DNA from: Ashinkailepas kermadecensis
Lineage: Eukaryota; Arthropoda; Thecostraca; Neolepadidae
Direction of reading: 5' to 3'
NCBI GenBank assembly: GCA_034440615.1
Contig: JAOTOM010004744.1
Coordinates: forward strand, 62,001-126,000
Length of the DNA stretch: 64,000 bases
Shown here: positions 21,609 to 34,005 of the stretch, piece after piece
How positions within the stretch are numbered: position 1 is the first letter of the stretch
Layout of the letters: each line of letters opens with the position of its first letter
Program-made: the position numbers and the translations under genes
Notes under the pieces: generated by a model
Database searches by the model: none
Told to the model about the DNA's origin: nothing
Seen by the model: the letters and a program-made list of their open reading frames with translations, nothing else

Positions 21609-24600
21609 GATATTTCGACCCGTAACTTCCGATAAAATTGAGATATCGCGACGATTTTGATGTCATTGTGCTTGTATGGACGAGAAGAATCGTTTGGCAC
21701 ACGCACGACCGTCCTGGGTCGCTGGAACCGGTCAAACCAGAAATACCGACCAAGACAGGGTGATTTTACATGTTAAGAGATATGAGAAAAGGAAGCTGCT
21801 TGCGGCAGACCTAAATATGGATCGACTTCGGTGAAAGTTTGCCAAAATGCCGCAAATATGTTATATTATGGGAATTTATGGTCATGTAAGCGATTACGAA
21901 AATTTCGGCAATTCTGAAATACCCTACTCCTGATTTGCACTCCGTTCTTTCCCATCGAGGTGAAAAGTACTCCCCCATTTGCCATTTTTATAGGCCGAAT
22001 TTCCAATTGCTGTACCTGTTCGTTCGATAAGGTCAAAATACAGGTGTCTTCAGTTTCAGAGAGGGTAAGCCTTGATTCTGTTGCCGCTTTTCATGCTGAT
22101 TCAAAATCTGCAAACCGTCTTCTATTAGGGATGGGCAGTGCCCCATTTGTGTATTAGGCTAGACAACAAATCGGACAAAGTTGTCTAGAAACTGAGTTGG
22201 GTGCATTTCTTTAGCACAAGTTTACAACTGGGCTACCTGAAATGTAAAATTTTACGCCGATTTCGGATATGCCAGTTATAAATCTGTACGTCATGCAGGA
22301 AAGCTGTGACAGTGCGTTTTCACAAGAACTTCAAAAACTGACATGGTTCAGCTTCACTTGCGCCTGCACCTGGGTTTTGCCAATCGCGAATGCACCTGGG
22401 GGGGGAAGGACGGGGTTGGTGCACCCTCCCCAACCCGTTTCGCCAATAATTGACCTGGAACTACAACACAAAACCCACCATATTGCTCGAAATCGGTATC
22501 CGATTTGATGTCCTTAGGTTACTGTGTCATGCTGTGGGTCAAGTTAATGACCCATTTTTGGCAAACAATATACTTGTAAGTTTCCGCCGGTTAACACTCG
22601 CCCCAATGGGGGGGCGGCAAAATCTGTCCTCCTCCGGGATTTTCGCGATAACGAAAAACGGCGGCGTGCAGCGCCGCCAAAGTTGGCATACCTTTTCTCC
22701 CATCATTTCCACACATTGTGTAAATTTTTGGTGTCGGAACCTTAGAAGGTCAGGTCACAGGGTCATGTCAAATGACCTTACCTCAAAATCACATTTTGAG
22801 AGGTCTGAGCAAAGGTTTTCCGAAACGACCGGGCAACAGTTGCACGGAGTGCCAGCATTTTTGTGCCCGCCTCATGCCCACTCCTTTGCGCACTTTCCTG
22901 ATTTTTTAAAACCCCAGGTCATCTCAGGTCACGTCAAGTTAACTCAGTATTCTAAGTAGCGTCACTCACAGAATAAGCAATCGATTTACTTGAAACTCAT
23001 AGTATGCCATGCGGCCCTTAGGCACTACAATTTTGCTATTTCGGAATTTTGGTATCAGTAACCTCAGGTCGGGTCATTTCTGTGATCTCCCCATTATAAG
23101 TAGAGGTGCGCTATAAAATTCAAACACGTGTGAGCATAGAGTTTACGCCTGCAATCGATTGATTAGAGCAAAATATGCACAAATCAAACAAAAAATTATG
23201 ATATTTCCTGGAACCCAACAGTAGCGCTCAATTCTTGTTTTTCCAGCCAATCACAATGGAGTATTTTGCCAATATTTGTAGATCGGCCCCTAGATGAGCT
23301 AGAGTCGCGAAATAAAAACGAGAGCATTGCTCGTTATAAGAGAAAACGAATGGTACCCGGTTTTACAGTTTTCGGTCAACCAGTGACCTTCCAGGTCAGG
23401 TCAATGTCCCGAAAATGGCGAATATTGTGAAACTTTTTTTGGAGAGGGCCACATAACAAAAAGTTTTACAGTTAGAGACACCGGGAAATAAGAACAGGAC
23501 TCATTGAAAGTATTTCAGTCATTTTTCGCTCAGGTCAATATTTAGGTCACTGGGTCATCATAGGTCAAATTCGGCCAGATCGGGTGGGACCCTCAGATAT
23601 TGACACACATCTCAGGACCTGTAACAGATAGACACAAACAGTGAATGCCATTCGACAGCCCTTGAAATGTGCTGTCGACAATATGCTGTGATTTAAGGTC
23701 AGGTCAACAGTTAGGTCACCAGAGGTCGCCGAACTTGGGTAAAATGTACTGTAATTTTCCGGTACAAATTTTGACATCTTGGCGATGGGCGGCGGATTTT
23801 GCTTTATAGGACGAAAGACTCTTCCAATGACATTTAATAATCATTTCAATATTTGACCTTGACCTCGGTTGACCCGAGGCCAAGACTGTTTTCTGGCGTA
23901 GATAAGTCATGTTGCATATCATTCAAAGCGTCTCAATGAGAACATTTCGCTGGTGTTATAATTTTGCATAATATTTTGCTTTATACCACATGGCCTAGGA
24001 CCTAAGTGCAATGACCTAAGATGGCCTTGCAGAGGTCAGAGTAAATGATTGAATCACATATTCATAAACGACCTCAACATGCATGAGATTTACAGAGGAC
24101 AATCAAGGCCAACTACATACCCAAGCAGGAATAATTTTTACACCGAAACTATGACCTCAGGTCAATGTCATGCAGTAGCCTAGGGAGGTCATGTAATGTA
24201 TCAATCGACACGTCTTGGCGACACCAACACAATGACGGTAATTTCGGCCTTCTAGCTCAATGCAGTGCGATATAATGCACATAAATGTGCTAGTAATCTC
24301 AGGTGACCTCAGATGACCTTGGTGAGGTCACTGAGCAAAAATATAAGCGGTAACATTGAGAATAGATTCTAACTACACACCATAACCGGTGTGAGGTCAT
24401 TCAGAGAGCAAATATGTAACCAGGAAACATTTGTATATTTTAGCATAGGCCTATAATGGGGGAAGCCATGACAACGACCCGACCTCTGGTCAATGCTATG
24501 AAAAAACCGTGATATATATTATAGTCCCTGATGAGATCATGACGTGTTATAAGTTTGAAATCAATCATATAATTATTGTGGAAGTGAAGACACCTAGAAC

Positions 24601-24660
24601 TCCGAGGGATGTTGGGTCACTTCGCCTGACCTGGTGACCTGACTTGAGATGACCCAGGGT
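21609..24660. other. Inner right arm, no gene
   Basis: Inverted copy of the left arm (about 18,520-21,560), with the same TGACCT/AGGTCA-rich sequence. The 169-codon plus frame 22,450-22,959 has no left-arm counterpart of equal length because of indels, and no domain. Confidence 0.5.
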
Positions 24661-24681
24661 CAAAAATTTCAGAATATATGC

Positions 24682-24858
24682 AGGGGATGCGGTGGTGCAG
24701 TGGTTAGCATGCTCGCTTCCTGTGCCGCCGACCCAGGTTCGATTCCCGGCAGACGCTCTGAAAAAAAATTAACCTGATCTCCTCTATACGCTACGGGAGG
24801 CGAAAGGGCCCGGGTCGCCGTTAGCCCAAGATGGCAAAAAGTGCGACCTAAAACCAAC
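24682..24858 (+). mobile_element. tRNA-derived SINE, right-arm copy
   Basis: Head with GGTGGTGCAGTGGTTAGC (A-box region) and AGGTTCGATTCCCG (B box), then AAAAAAAATTAACC and a body ending AAACC. Target duplication AATTTCAGAATATATGC at 24,665-24,681 and 24,859-24,875. It is the mirror of 18,325-18,499, with point differences including the base before the B box. Confidence 0.85.
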
Positions 24859-24905
24859 AATTTCAGAATATATGCGGAAAAGGCTAATGAGCAGCCATAT
24901 GAGAT

Positions 24906-25321
24906 TTGGCATTGCTGACTCGATTAGTGTGGCGGATAATTAGGAAAAACCGCAGGGGGGCAGATATCTGCCCCCCGGACGTGTGCGTGTTAACCTACGA
25001 TGAAAGACTGCGGGTGCTGAGGATGACATCTGTAAGAGCACGGCTTCGACGAAGAGACCTAATCGAGACTTGCAAGATCACTGGGAAGCTAGACATGGAC
25101 AAAGATCTCCTTTTCGAGCTCCAGGACTCCGAGACAACAAGATCACGAGGGCACCCCTTGAAGCTGAAGACGACGAGATCGAAACACGAGGCAAGGGATC
25201 AAGTCTTCTCAGCGGGTCGTCAACGTCTGGAACACTCCCCGGAAGATCTAGTCTTCGCAACAACCAATCAATTCAAGAAAGACTGGACAGTTTCCTCGCG
25301 CTTTCCGCCGGTCGAACATAA
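24906..25321 (+). pseudogene. LINE reverse-transcriptase tail, right-arm copy
   Basis: Mirror of 17,855-18,277. It starts with the same LTRLVWRIIRK peptide and the DERLRVLRMTS block, but has small indels: one base lost in CKI(I)TG near 25,080 and a change after DQVFS that removes FSQRVVNVWN from frame. The two arms have therefore diverged independently since the inverted duplication formed. Confidence 0.75.
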
Positions 25322-27049
25322 TCCGAATCCGAGCACAACGATTCCAATATCAGTTATAACGCGACGTGGGCGCTTATTAGCATCTGCGCTACCTTAGCCC
25401 ACTAAACACCTAAACCTAAATGATCGTAATACCTAGCTGGGGGTTAACGAAACAACTATGGGTTCAGGTTGGTTACCCTTTTGATGTCAATTGAGGCCAC
25501 TGACCTTGGATGACCCTCTTGACCTCGGCTCGTCTCTTGGGCAGTTTTGGGCCTGGTATCGAATTGGTCATCCATTTGGTACCATTCCGACTAATTCAGG
25601 TTCATTTCATGACCGCCAGAAGGCTCTTGATTCTATGACATTACAGTTGGTCACAAGTTTTGACCTGACCTGGCCTGTGTAATTGACCGGGAGTAACGAT
25701 GAAGGGTACCATTAGATTCGCAAGGCTTAAAAATATACTTCTTCCCTGGTGCCTGTAAATGTAAAACTTTTTGTTATGTGGCCCTCCAAACACAAAATTC
25801 GCGATTTTCGGCAATTACAGGTCAATGACCTGACCTGGGGGTTACTGGTTGTGCAAAACCCGTAAAACCGGATACCATTCGATTTCTCCCATAACGAGCA
25901 ATATGCTCGTGTTTGTTTCGCGGCTCTAGCTCATCTAGGGGCCATTCTACCAGAATTGACCAAATACTCGATTGTGATTGGCTGGAAAAACTAAAATTGA
26001 GCGCTACTGATGGGGTTCGCAAAAATACTAATTTTATGGTTTTAAATTTGTCAGATGCGACTTGGCAATCTATTCCAAGTAGTTGGCAATAATTTTAACG
26101 TGGTCGGGCCACTTTAATTATATTAGTTTCTTCCAATTACTTATGCACTTTGTGTTATTGGTTTGCCCTTGCATTTTTTAGATGTGTGTGCCCTTTTGTT
26201 AATATAAATTACCTTCTTTGTGATACACCCAATTTTTTGGCAGTTGCAATGAGAACTGTCAGCTGTTGCAGAATATTCTGCTGGAGTGTTTGGTGCTGGA
26301 ACATGCTGCCCAAGTGCTGTATGATGTCACCCTATGTGTGATCTCATACCCTGCAAAACATTATGTCAGCAGTCAAACAACACTCAGAATTGTCTCCCTG
26401 TCCGGTGCGTTCCTAGTGTTGAACTCAGCTTCAAAATTATCTCTGAATACCGATAATAAAATGCCTTTTCCAGTAAGAGTGAACCCCTGATGCTTTTCCG
26501 GTTTGCTCAGCCATATCACTGAAAGAAATTATTGTTTTTGCATGGTAACGAAATTGTGTTGCACGCACACGTAGTTTAAGGAAAATTCCGTATTTTCTGC
26601 AACCTGAGCACTACCTATGCGGGATATTTTCTCATTCCACCCGGCAGTCATCTCCCCATACAAGCATGCAGCACATAATCACAAGGCAACAGGACTTCTT
26701 ACCCCATTTTCACATAGTTCCAGGACGGCGAGCTGCGTTGTCTTCATTTTACACGCCATTTCCACAGACTTTGGCAATGGACGCGCTCACGGTTCTTCAT
26801 AATAAACACTGCATAGCAAAGCTTTGTTTGCAGATTGCAAAAAGTTCGCCAACACAGGAGACGACATTTAGCCACCTATTGGCAATGGCTGCGTAGGCGA
26901 CGCACTCGTAGCTGAAAGTTGGTATTCACCCGGGGAATGTGTGATAAAAGTTTCAGCAAAATCGCCCAAGTCTTTCTACCTGTACAAACAAATACGCATT
27001 CGCGACCTACACAATCCACAGGGGGGGAGACCCTTGGTCGTGCGCACGA

Positions 27050-29239
27050 AGTGCGATTGTCACCCTAGCGGCTAAACCGTTGAGTGTGCCGCTTAGATAT
27101 TTTGGTGATGGGGCCCCATAGCCGATGTTTGGTACGAATTTCAGCGAATCGGGGTCGCCGATTTGCGAATGCCACTTTTTCACCTCTAGCGGCCAAACCG
27201 TTGAGTGTGCCGCTTAGATATTTTAGGCGTGGTGAGGGGGGGTTTAAAAGGGGTGCGTATGTGAAAAATTCTAGGACGTGGTGTCCCTTATATTTAGGTG
27301 TGATGACGGCCCCATAGCCGATGTTTGGTACGAATTTCAGCGAAATCGCAGGGGTCGCCGATTTCAGCGAATGCCACTTTTTCACCTCTAGCGGCCAAAC
27401 CAGTGAGTGTGCCGCTTAGATATTTTAGGCGTGTGATGAGGGTCCTATAGCGGATGTCTGGTGTGAGTTAGGGCGAAATCGCAGGGGTCGCCGGTTTCAG
27501 CGAAATTTCTTGTCACCTCTAATACAGCCAATCGACTGGAAACGAATGCGTTGCACTGGTTGCCGAAGGTTTGTATTCACTCCCGGAATGTGATAAAAGT
27601 TTCAGCAAAATCGCGCAAGTCTTTCTACCTGTACAAACAAATACGCATTCGCGACCTACACAATCCCTTGGTCGTGCGCACGAAGTGCGAATATTTGTAC
27701 GTTTTCACCTCTAGCGGTTAAACCGTTGAGTGTGCCGCTTAGATATTTTAGGTGTGTGATGACGGCCCCATAGCTAATGTTTGTTACGAATTTCAGCAAA
27801 ATCGCAGGGGTCGCCGATTTCAGCGAATGACACTTTTTCAACTCTAGCTGCCAAACCAGTGAGTGTGCCGCTTAGATATTTTAGGCGTGTGATGAGGGCC
27901 CCGTGGAGGATGTCTGGTGTGATTTTCAACAAAATCGCTGAGGTCGCCGAATGCGTATGTGAAAACATTTTACCTCTAGCGGCCGAACCAGTGAGTATGC
28001 CGCTTAGATATTTTAGGTGTGTGATGACGGCCCCATAGCCGATGTTTGGTACGAATTTCAGTGAAATCGCAGGGATCGCCGATTTCAGCGAATGCTACTT
28101 TTTCAACTCTAGCGGCCAAACCAGTCAGTGTGCCGCTTAGATATTTCAGGCGTGTGATGAGGGTCCTATAGCGGATGTCTGGTGTGAGTTAGGGCGAAAT
28201 CGCAGTGGTCGCCGGTTTCAACGAAATTTCTTGTCACCTCTAATACAGCCAAGCGACTGGAAACGAATGCGTTGCACTGGTTGCCGAAGGTTTGTATTCA
28301 CTCAGGGAATGTGTGATAAAAGTTTCAGCAAAATCGCGCAAGTCTTTCTACCTGTACAAACAAATACGCATTCGCGACCTACACAATCCCTTGGTCGTGC
28401 GGACGAATGCGAATATTTGTACGTTTTCACCTCTAGCGGCTAAACCGTTGAGTGTGCCGCTTAGATATTTTAGGTGTGTGATGACAGCCCCATAGCCGAT
28501 GTTTGGTACGAATTTCAGCGAAATCGCAGGGGTCGCCGATTTCAGCGAATGCCACATTTCCACCTCTAGCGGTAAAACCAGTGAGTGTGCCGCTTAGATA
28601 TTTTAGGCGTGTGATGAGGGCCCCGTGGAAGATGTCCGGTGTGATTTTCAACAAAATCGCAGGGGTCGCCGAATGCGTATGTGATAACATTTTCACCTCT
28701 GGCGGCCGAACCAGTGAGCGTGCCGCTTAGATATTTTAGGTGTGTGATGACGGCCCCATAGCCGATGTTTGGTACAAATTTCAGCGAAATCGCAGGGGTC
28801 GCCGATTTCAGCGAATGCCACTTTTTCACCTCTAGCGGCCAAACCAGTAAGTGTGCCGCTTAGATATTTTAGGTGTGTGATGAGGGTCTTATAGCGGATG
28901 TCTGGTGTGAGTTAGAGCGAAATCGCAGGGGTCGCCGATTTCAGCAGATGCTACTTTTCACCTCTAGCGGCCAAACCAGTGAGTGTGCGGCTTAGATATT
29001 TTAGGCGTGTGATGAGGGCCCCGTGGAGGATCTCTGGTGTGAATTTCAATGAAATCGCAGGGGTCGCCGGTTGGACCAAAAAACAACATTTTTACCTCTA
29101 GCGACTAAACGCGGAAATATTTCAGATCTGAGGTCTAGATGTCATAGAGAACCTGTGGTGTAAATTTGAAGGAAATCGGAGTGGTCGCCGAATGCGTATT
29201 TGAAAGCGAATGCGTATGCGTTGCTGAAATCATGGACGT
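27050..29239 (-). repeat. 133-bp tandem repeats in right terminal arm
   Basis: Inverted counterpart of 14,695-16,110 with more units (about 2.2 kb against 1.4 kb), so unit copy number differs between arms. Units share GTGCCGCTTAGATATTTTAG and the GCGAAATCGCAGGGGTCGCC block. A unit at 27,225-27,300 carries an unrelated insertion. Confidence 0.85.
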
Positions 29240-29248
29240 TGCCCAACC

Positions 29249-31200
29249 TTACCTGCAATGCAATTTTGGTGAAATTAATTTGACTGAACATAACTTATGG
29301 GTGGAACTCAAATTATTAGTTTCAAATTAAGTAGGCTAACAATCCAATCTTAGCATGTTAGGTATTAGCCATGACAAATTCCTGGCTATGGATTGGGGGG
29401 GGTGCAGATTGGAGTCAATTTCTTACCCTTGGTGTGGATTGGTGCATATTTTCACTTTGGGCTGATGTGCCCCAGTGAACCTTGTGCCATACTTTCCAGT
29501 CTGGACAATAGATAGGTACTTACCTTGGTACCTAATGTGCCTAGGTACCTTACCAGTGCTTTCCTAAATGGTTCCCACTACGTCTTTTACAGAAAGGCAG
29601 TCAAACAATAGTTGTTTTTCAAATCAATTTTCTGCCTTCTTACCTTGCAGTCTGCTGGAAACCTGATAGATGGATCACGTTTATGGCAGCCGGGAACCGC
29701 ACATACACCCATACTTCTGGCTTGCTTCTCCTAATTTCTAGCGCACTAATGGTAAATATTCCAGCAAACTAGACGTGTCTGAAGTACATTCAACATAATT
29801 AAATACGCGCAAACAACATACGCTGCTTACAAAATGTACAATAGGCTTTTTAAATATAAAGATTCTGCCCTCCCTAACCCACAAAACATAGCGCTTTAGG
29901 TTCGCCAAAGAAGGCTGGGTGACCATTGACTCTCAGCGCCATCTACATCTTTATCAACTTTCAGACCCCATTGGAATTCAGCAACATTTTTGCCATACAT
30001 GACGCCTAGACAAATATGTTGGCAATTTTAGATGAACTCGTATTCATGCAGTTACCCTAAGCCAGCCAAGACAACATGGTAAATTTGTGCTTGGAAGGTG
30101 TTTTTTTTTAATTCTTGGACCTTATTTTTTCAGTGCAATAGTTGTGAAGGTGACCAAGATGATGGGACCATCCATTTTCTGTGCGAATGCTTGTTTTTCA
30201 GTTTGGAAGCAAAATAACACTAAAAAGAAGCTTTGAGTCAGGTAACAGTGAAAAAGTGAATGCTTAAAAAATATAAATAACAATTAAACATAACCCGACC
30301 TCCCTTGGAATACAAAAATCAAGGAAGGAAACAGGAAAATTTCAAACAATATGTTTTCTTTAAATTACCCAACTTATAAAAACTTAACACAACCTAATGA
30401 AACCTAACATAATATGCTTTGAAAGAAAAACAGTTTCCAATCTTGTTTTGATAATTTGATTGTTTTTTTTAACACTTCCAGCTTATGAAACCAAAACTAA
30501 CCTAACCAAACTAGTATTATTGCAGTTTAAGGTAACCACAAGACAAGTTTTGCACAAATTCTATTTCATAAAACATACAAAGGGGTTAGTTTTCGTTAAG
30601 TTAGGTTAGGTTAGGCTTTTGTTGTATGTGATGCGTTTTTGGAAAAAATGGGCAATTAAAAAAAAAATTGAAGTATTCTTTGTTCAAAAACAGTTTAGGC
30701 TGGGTTAAGCTAGATTTGGTTAGGTTTTTTGCGTTTCAATTTTTTTTAAAGAAAATAATTGTTTGCAAATTATCCATTTTTAACAGATAATTTGTATTGC
30801 ATGGAAAGTTAGGCTAGGTTAGGTTATGTTACATATTTTTTCTTTGTTTTGAATGTTACTTTGTATGCTATATTATAAGAACTTTGTATGCTACTTGCTT
30901 ACTTACAACTTTGTATGCTTTACTTTGTATGTTATTGCCGCCTCCAGCGGCGGCCCCCCAAAAATATTTGGTGGATTTGATGGTGACAAAACTCACGATT
31001 CGAAACATAAGTGCTAATCTCCAATTTCTAGCTGAAATATGTATCAACTGCAATGAGGTTCTAACATGCTTTTTCAACACGGCGAAGCAAGCGTGTGAGG
31101 AACTTGTTTTATTAACCATATATGCAAATAATTTGAGACAGCTCACAGGTTCGTCGGTGACAGCTTCGGCATTTTGTTCACCCCTGCTCAACCTGCCTGA
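29249..31200. other. AT-rich intergenic stretch
   Basis: No gene supported. Short (TTAGG)2-3-like tracts occur at about 30,597-30,616 and 30,805-30,826, with scattered CCTAACC. A 125-codon plus frame (30,884-31,261) overlaps a 114-codon minus frame. Neither shows a domain. Confidence 0.45.
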
Positions 31201-31207
31201 CGGACTA

Positions 31208-31237
31208 CTCACCCGACCACGGAAGTGGTCGGGTGAG
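31208..31237. other. Perfect 13-bp stem hairpin
   Basis: CTCACCCGACCAC, loop GGAA, GTGGTCGGGTGAG. It lies at the downstream (minus-strand) end of the gag remnant. Function unknown. Confidence 0.7.
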
Positions 31238-31239
31238 CA

Positions 31240-31760
31240 CGTATCACGTTACGGGTTTTGACCATGGCGTCCGCAAAATTATCCACGCCGCGTGCGATCA
31301 ACTCGGCTTGGTACCGCTCTGGCAGAGTCCCCAGAAATGAGTTGAAATAAACCACATCGCTGTCACGGTCGGGCTATGCCTGTCGCACTAACTTTTTGAA
31401 TCCGATCACAAATACCTCGAGGCTCATTAGGCTCGAAACGTAATCGCTTTAGTTGAGCGTGCGCGTCCAGCGCACATGGCCGTTCAAACAGTTCTCGCAG
31501 CTCCGCGACAGCCAGGCCCCAAGTAGACCGTTTTTGTTCTGCCGGGAGCGAATAATACGCGTCCAGTGCCACCCCGGACAAGCACAGGGGAAAGAAACGA
31601 GCCCTGATGTCATCATCGGAATTCTGTAAATATAGTAATTGTCTAGATCAGCCACAGATCTGCCGAAAGAACCCTCTCCAGAAAATTTAGGTGCCGACAT
31701 CGACAAACCCCAGGCCGGACACGAGACTGCACACTTTCCTTAGACTCCATTATACTGACA
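31240..31760 (-). pseudogene. LTR-retrotransposon gag remnant (frameshifted)
   Basis: On the minus strand pieces in successive frames make one gag-like protein. They are FSGEGSFGRSVADLDNYYIY (about 31,640-31,700); SGVALDAYYSLPAEQKRSTW with LAVAELRELFERPCALDAHA (31,440-31,580); and, further on, YFNSFLGTLPERYQAELIAR with NFADAMVKTRNVI (31,250-31,345). The order F.GE..F..W..D......, A..Y..L......W..., L...F.....Q..RF.P.E and L......L...G matches the retrotransposon gag (capsid) domain of Gypsy-type elements. At least three frame breaks and a stop (after VRQA) make it inactive. No LTRs, protease or polymerase were found. An AAG|GTAAGT donor-like site lies upstream at about 31,837. Confidence 0.65.
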
Positions 31761-32657
31761 AATAAAGTACGCATAACAAATTCGCCACACAATTTAGAAA
31801 ACAGGCACAGCAAGCCATGAACAGCGCAGAACTTACCTTGACGAAGGAAGCTGGAAGATCCGATGAGCCAGACCAGTCCACCTCGGTCTAGCCTGCGTCC
31901 AGCGGTTGGTCGTCTCCAGCAGACACCCATAGCCTCGCGCCATCGCGTCCCGGGCCGAACTGCGGCGCCACTGCCAAGGCGTCCTGAGGTCACCGCCGCA
32001 TGGCCCCGGGCGCGTCACCGCAGAGGCAAACCCAGCAGGGGCATTCCAGCACGATTCAACAGGTGATGGGTGCAAATTAACACCCGACCATCTCGGATTC
32101 TCTGGAAAATTGGCACCCAGGGTAATCAGGTGCCCAGATTCCGAATCTGAAAGTCTTAGGTCTGTCGGAGCAGTGGGTTTTGAGTTATAGCCTCGGGCAG
32201 TTTTTGAAAAGTTCGAATATAAGGTTTCTTTGGGACGCCATAACTCCCATAAAACTGAACGTAACCTAGTGAAATTATATATTGTTAGAATCGTAAAATC
32301 ACAAGAATTGTTGTGGTGTAGCTCATTTTTTAAATTTCGAAATTTTGTTCTCAAAAATTTTGTGGGCAAAAATTGGTTCAATTTTTTATATGTGGCCAGT
32401 TAAAAAACGTTGTTTTTTTGGCCGAAAATATTGCCTATGGCATTACTAACTGGCATGCAAAAAATTGGAGATAGGTATTTTTTTATAAATATTTTTACCC
32501 ATTTTTTTATTTCAGCCATGCCATGAAAATTTGTGCTTTTCACGCACTGCCGCCGCGCATAGCATATGTAGCACATACGTATGGCATCAAATTCAAATGC
32601 TTCAAGTTCCATTATCTATGCAAAGCTCGTTCTTACATTTCAAGACCCCTCCCCACC

Positions 32658-32942
32658 CAGTGGCGGCGGAAGGTAATTTTGGATGGGGGGCAAGCGATTC
32701 TCGGGGCAAGCGATTTGCCCCCTGGGCCGGGGTCAAAGCCATGTCTCTGGCGGAGTACTGCCCCGGTAGCGATCAAAGGTCCGATCCTGGGGGGGGGAGG
32801 GGAAGCGATATCCGAGGCCCGCCGGTACACATCGAATGTCCGATCCAGGGGGGAAGCGATGGTTCCGCTAGTGCTCCCCTTGGCCCTGTGTCCCCTCCCA
32901 GAATTTGGGGGGGGGGACTGCCCCCCTCTTCCGCCGCCCCTG
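32658..32942. mobile_element. hAT-type MITE nested in the left inverted repeat, 285 bp
   Basis: Starts CAGTGGCGGCGGAAG and ends CTTCCGCCGCCCCTG. It is flanked by a perfect 8-base duplication TCCCCACC (32,650-32,657 and 32,943-32,950). The right inverted repeat lacks it, so it inserted after the host element formed. Confidence 0.88.
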
Positions 32943-33290
32943 TCCCCACCCCACCCCACCTTCCCCCTCCCCCTCCACGACCTCCTCCCGCATCTTGCGT
33001 CCGGGCTGAAGAACGCGAGGATCTGTGCTGTCTATGGCATCCCCTGGTGTGATGCTAAAATTCACCTGGTCATTTTTCATGTTTTATTTTAGTCCAATAC
33101 CCATCGCTACATTCTAGGAAACAGAAAATACTGATAATTGACAAATTCGTTAGGCGTGTTTGTTGGAAAACTGCACATACATTACACTTACGGATACACC
33201 ATGCACACTGAACACATCAAAGCTGGCGAGGCTGTGTCATGGGAAACTGCAGCGAGACTTCATGCGTTCAGTCAGCTCCGAGCCAGAGGC

Positions 33291-34005
33291 TCACTTTCGT
33301 TTTGCTCCCCGTTTTCTGCGGGATAACTTGACAAGCTGCCCCGCGCCCCCCGTCAGTTTCGACACCAGCAGTGTCTCAGTGTCAACGGGCGTGAAGCTGT
33401 GCAGGCCAAGCGTGCCCTTGACCTGCACGGCTCGGGTGAAGCGCTGCCTCAGCCGCGCGGCAGTTTCTTCGACTTCCGCCGTGGTCACGAACAGGAAAAC
33501 CACTGTCGTCTGGAATTTTTCACTAAAAAATTCGAACATCCCGGCTGCATCAGTGATCTGGTGACTTGTGGGCCGGCGGAGACTCTCGAGAGCGGTCGCC
33601 CTCTTCACAGTGCCTCCCACGCCGTCACATGCCCCTTTGCCGTGTGACGTGGCAAAAAATTGCCAGTCACACTCCACTCCGAAATAATTTTTGTGATGGC
33701 AGAGGTTTAAAAAGTTGAATCTGTTTTTGTATTGGGCTGATGAGCCGTCCGAAAAGTACCTGATTTTGGTCAGTGCTGGGACTTTTTCCTTGAGCCGTGG
33801 GATCAGAGCTTTTTGGAAGGCGTGGACACTGGTTGTGTTATGCTTTGGATGATCTGAGATGACGCAGTAGCTCTGGTGCCGCTGCTGTCCGTCCTCTCTC
33901 CAGTAGGCCACGAACGGTTGCACAGTACACTGTGGAGCGTCCCAATGGTGGCTTTGCACTTCGTCTTGAATGACGAACGTGTAGTTATCGCTGAAGTCCC
34001 CGACG
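33291..34005 (-). CDS. Conserved transposon-encoded protein, candidate transposase
   Basis: The open frame continues upstream of 33,959, which has GTG, not ATG, to about 34,035. It reads EAVVVGDFSDNYTFVIQDEV, QSHHWDAPQCTVQPFVAYW, then IRYFSDGSSAQYKNRFNFLN, WQFFATSHGKGACDGVGGTV and KRATALESLRRPT. I recall similar FSDGxxxQ(Y/F)KN / FFATSHGKGxCDGxGGTxKR proteins in many invertebrate genomes, but cannot name the family. Three acidic residues stand in beta-strand-like settings (VVGD, YFSD, ACDG), which would suit a DDE/D RNase-H-like transposase. This is inference. Its place inside long inverted repeats supports a transposition role. The 5' part is unclear: a TGA lies about 12 codons before GDFSDNY, so an intron or frameshift precedes it. 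The stop at 33,291 looks natural (KRKRGAKRK-type basic end). Confidence 0.6.

Larger units (their letters stand above)
14680..29239. mobile_element. Giant foldback (long inverted-repeat) element, 14.56 kb
   Basis: The left end ACGTCCATGATTTCAGCAAC (14,680) is the exact reverse complement of the right end (to 29,239). Outside lies a perfect 9-base direct duplication TGCCCAACC at 14,671-14,679 and 29,240-29,248. The arms (about 6.9 kb left, 7.6 kb right) mirror each other almost throughout and meet at a spacer of about 50 bases near 21,561-21,608. Outer parts of the arms are tandem 133-bp repeats. Inner parts hold non-coding DNA, a LINE tail and a SINE. No transposase was seen. A 9-bp target duplication with long terminal repeats is known for Mutator-like elements and for Drosophila FB foldback elements. 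Assignment to either is inference. It is probably mobilised by a transposase encoded elsewhere. Confidence 0.9.

Noticed and set aside
14631..29557. An extra outer inverted repeat TGGTAAGGTACCTAG flanking the foldback element
   Set aside because: The two copies lie at unequal distances outside the 9-bp duplication and are short. Coincidence or an older repeat is more likely.
30597..30830. Telomeric array suggested by TTAGG repeats (also at 50,520 and 61,393)
   Set aside because: Only two to four units each, interrupted and interstitial. Too short to call telomere, although TTAGG fits an arthropod.
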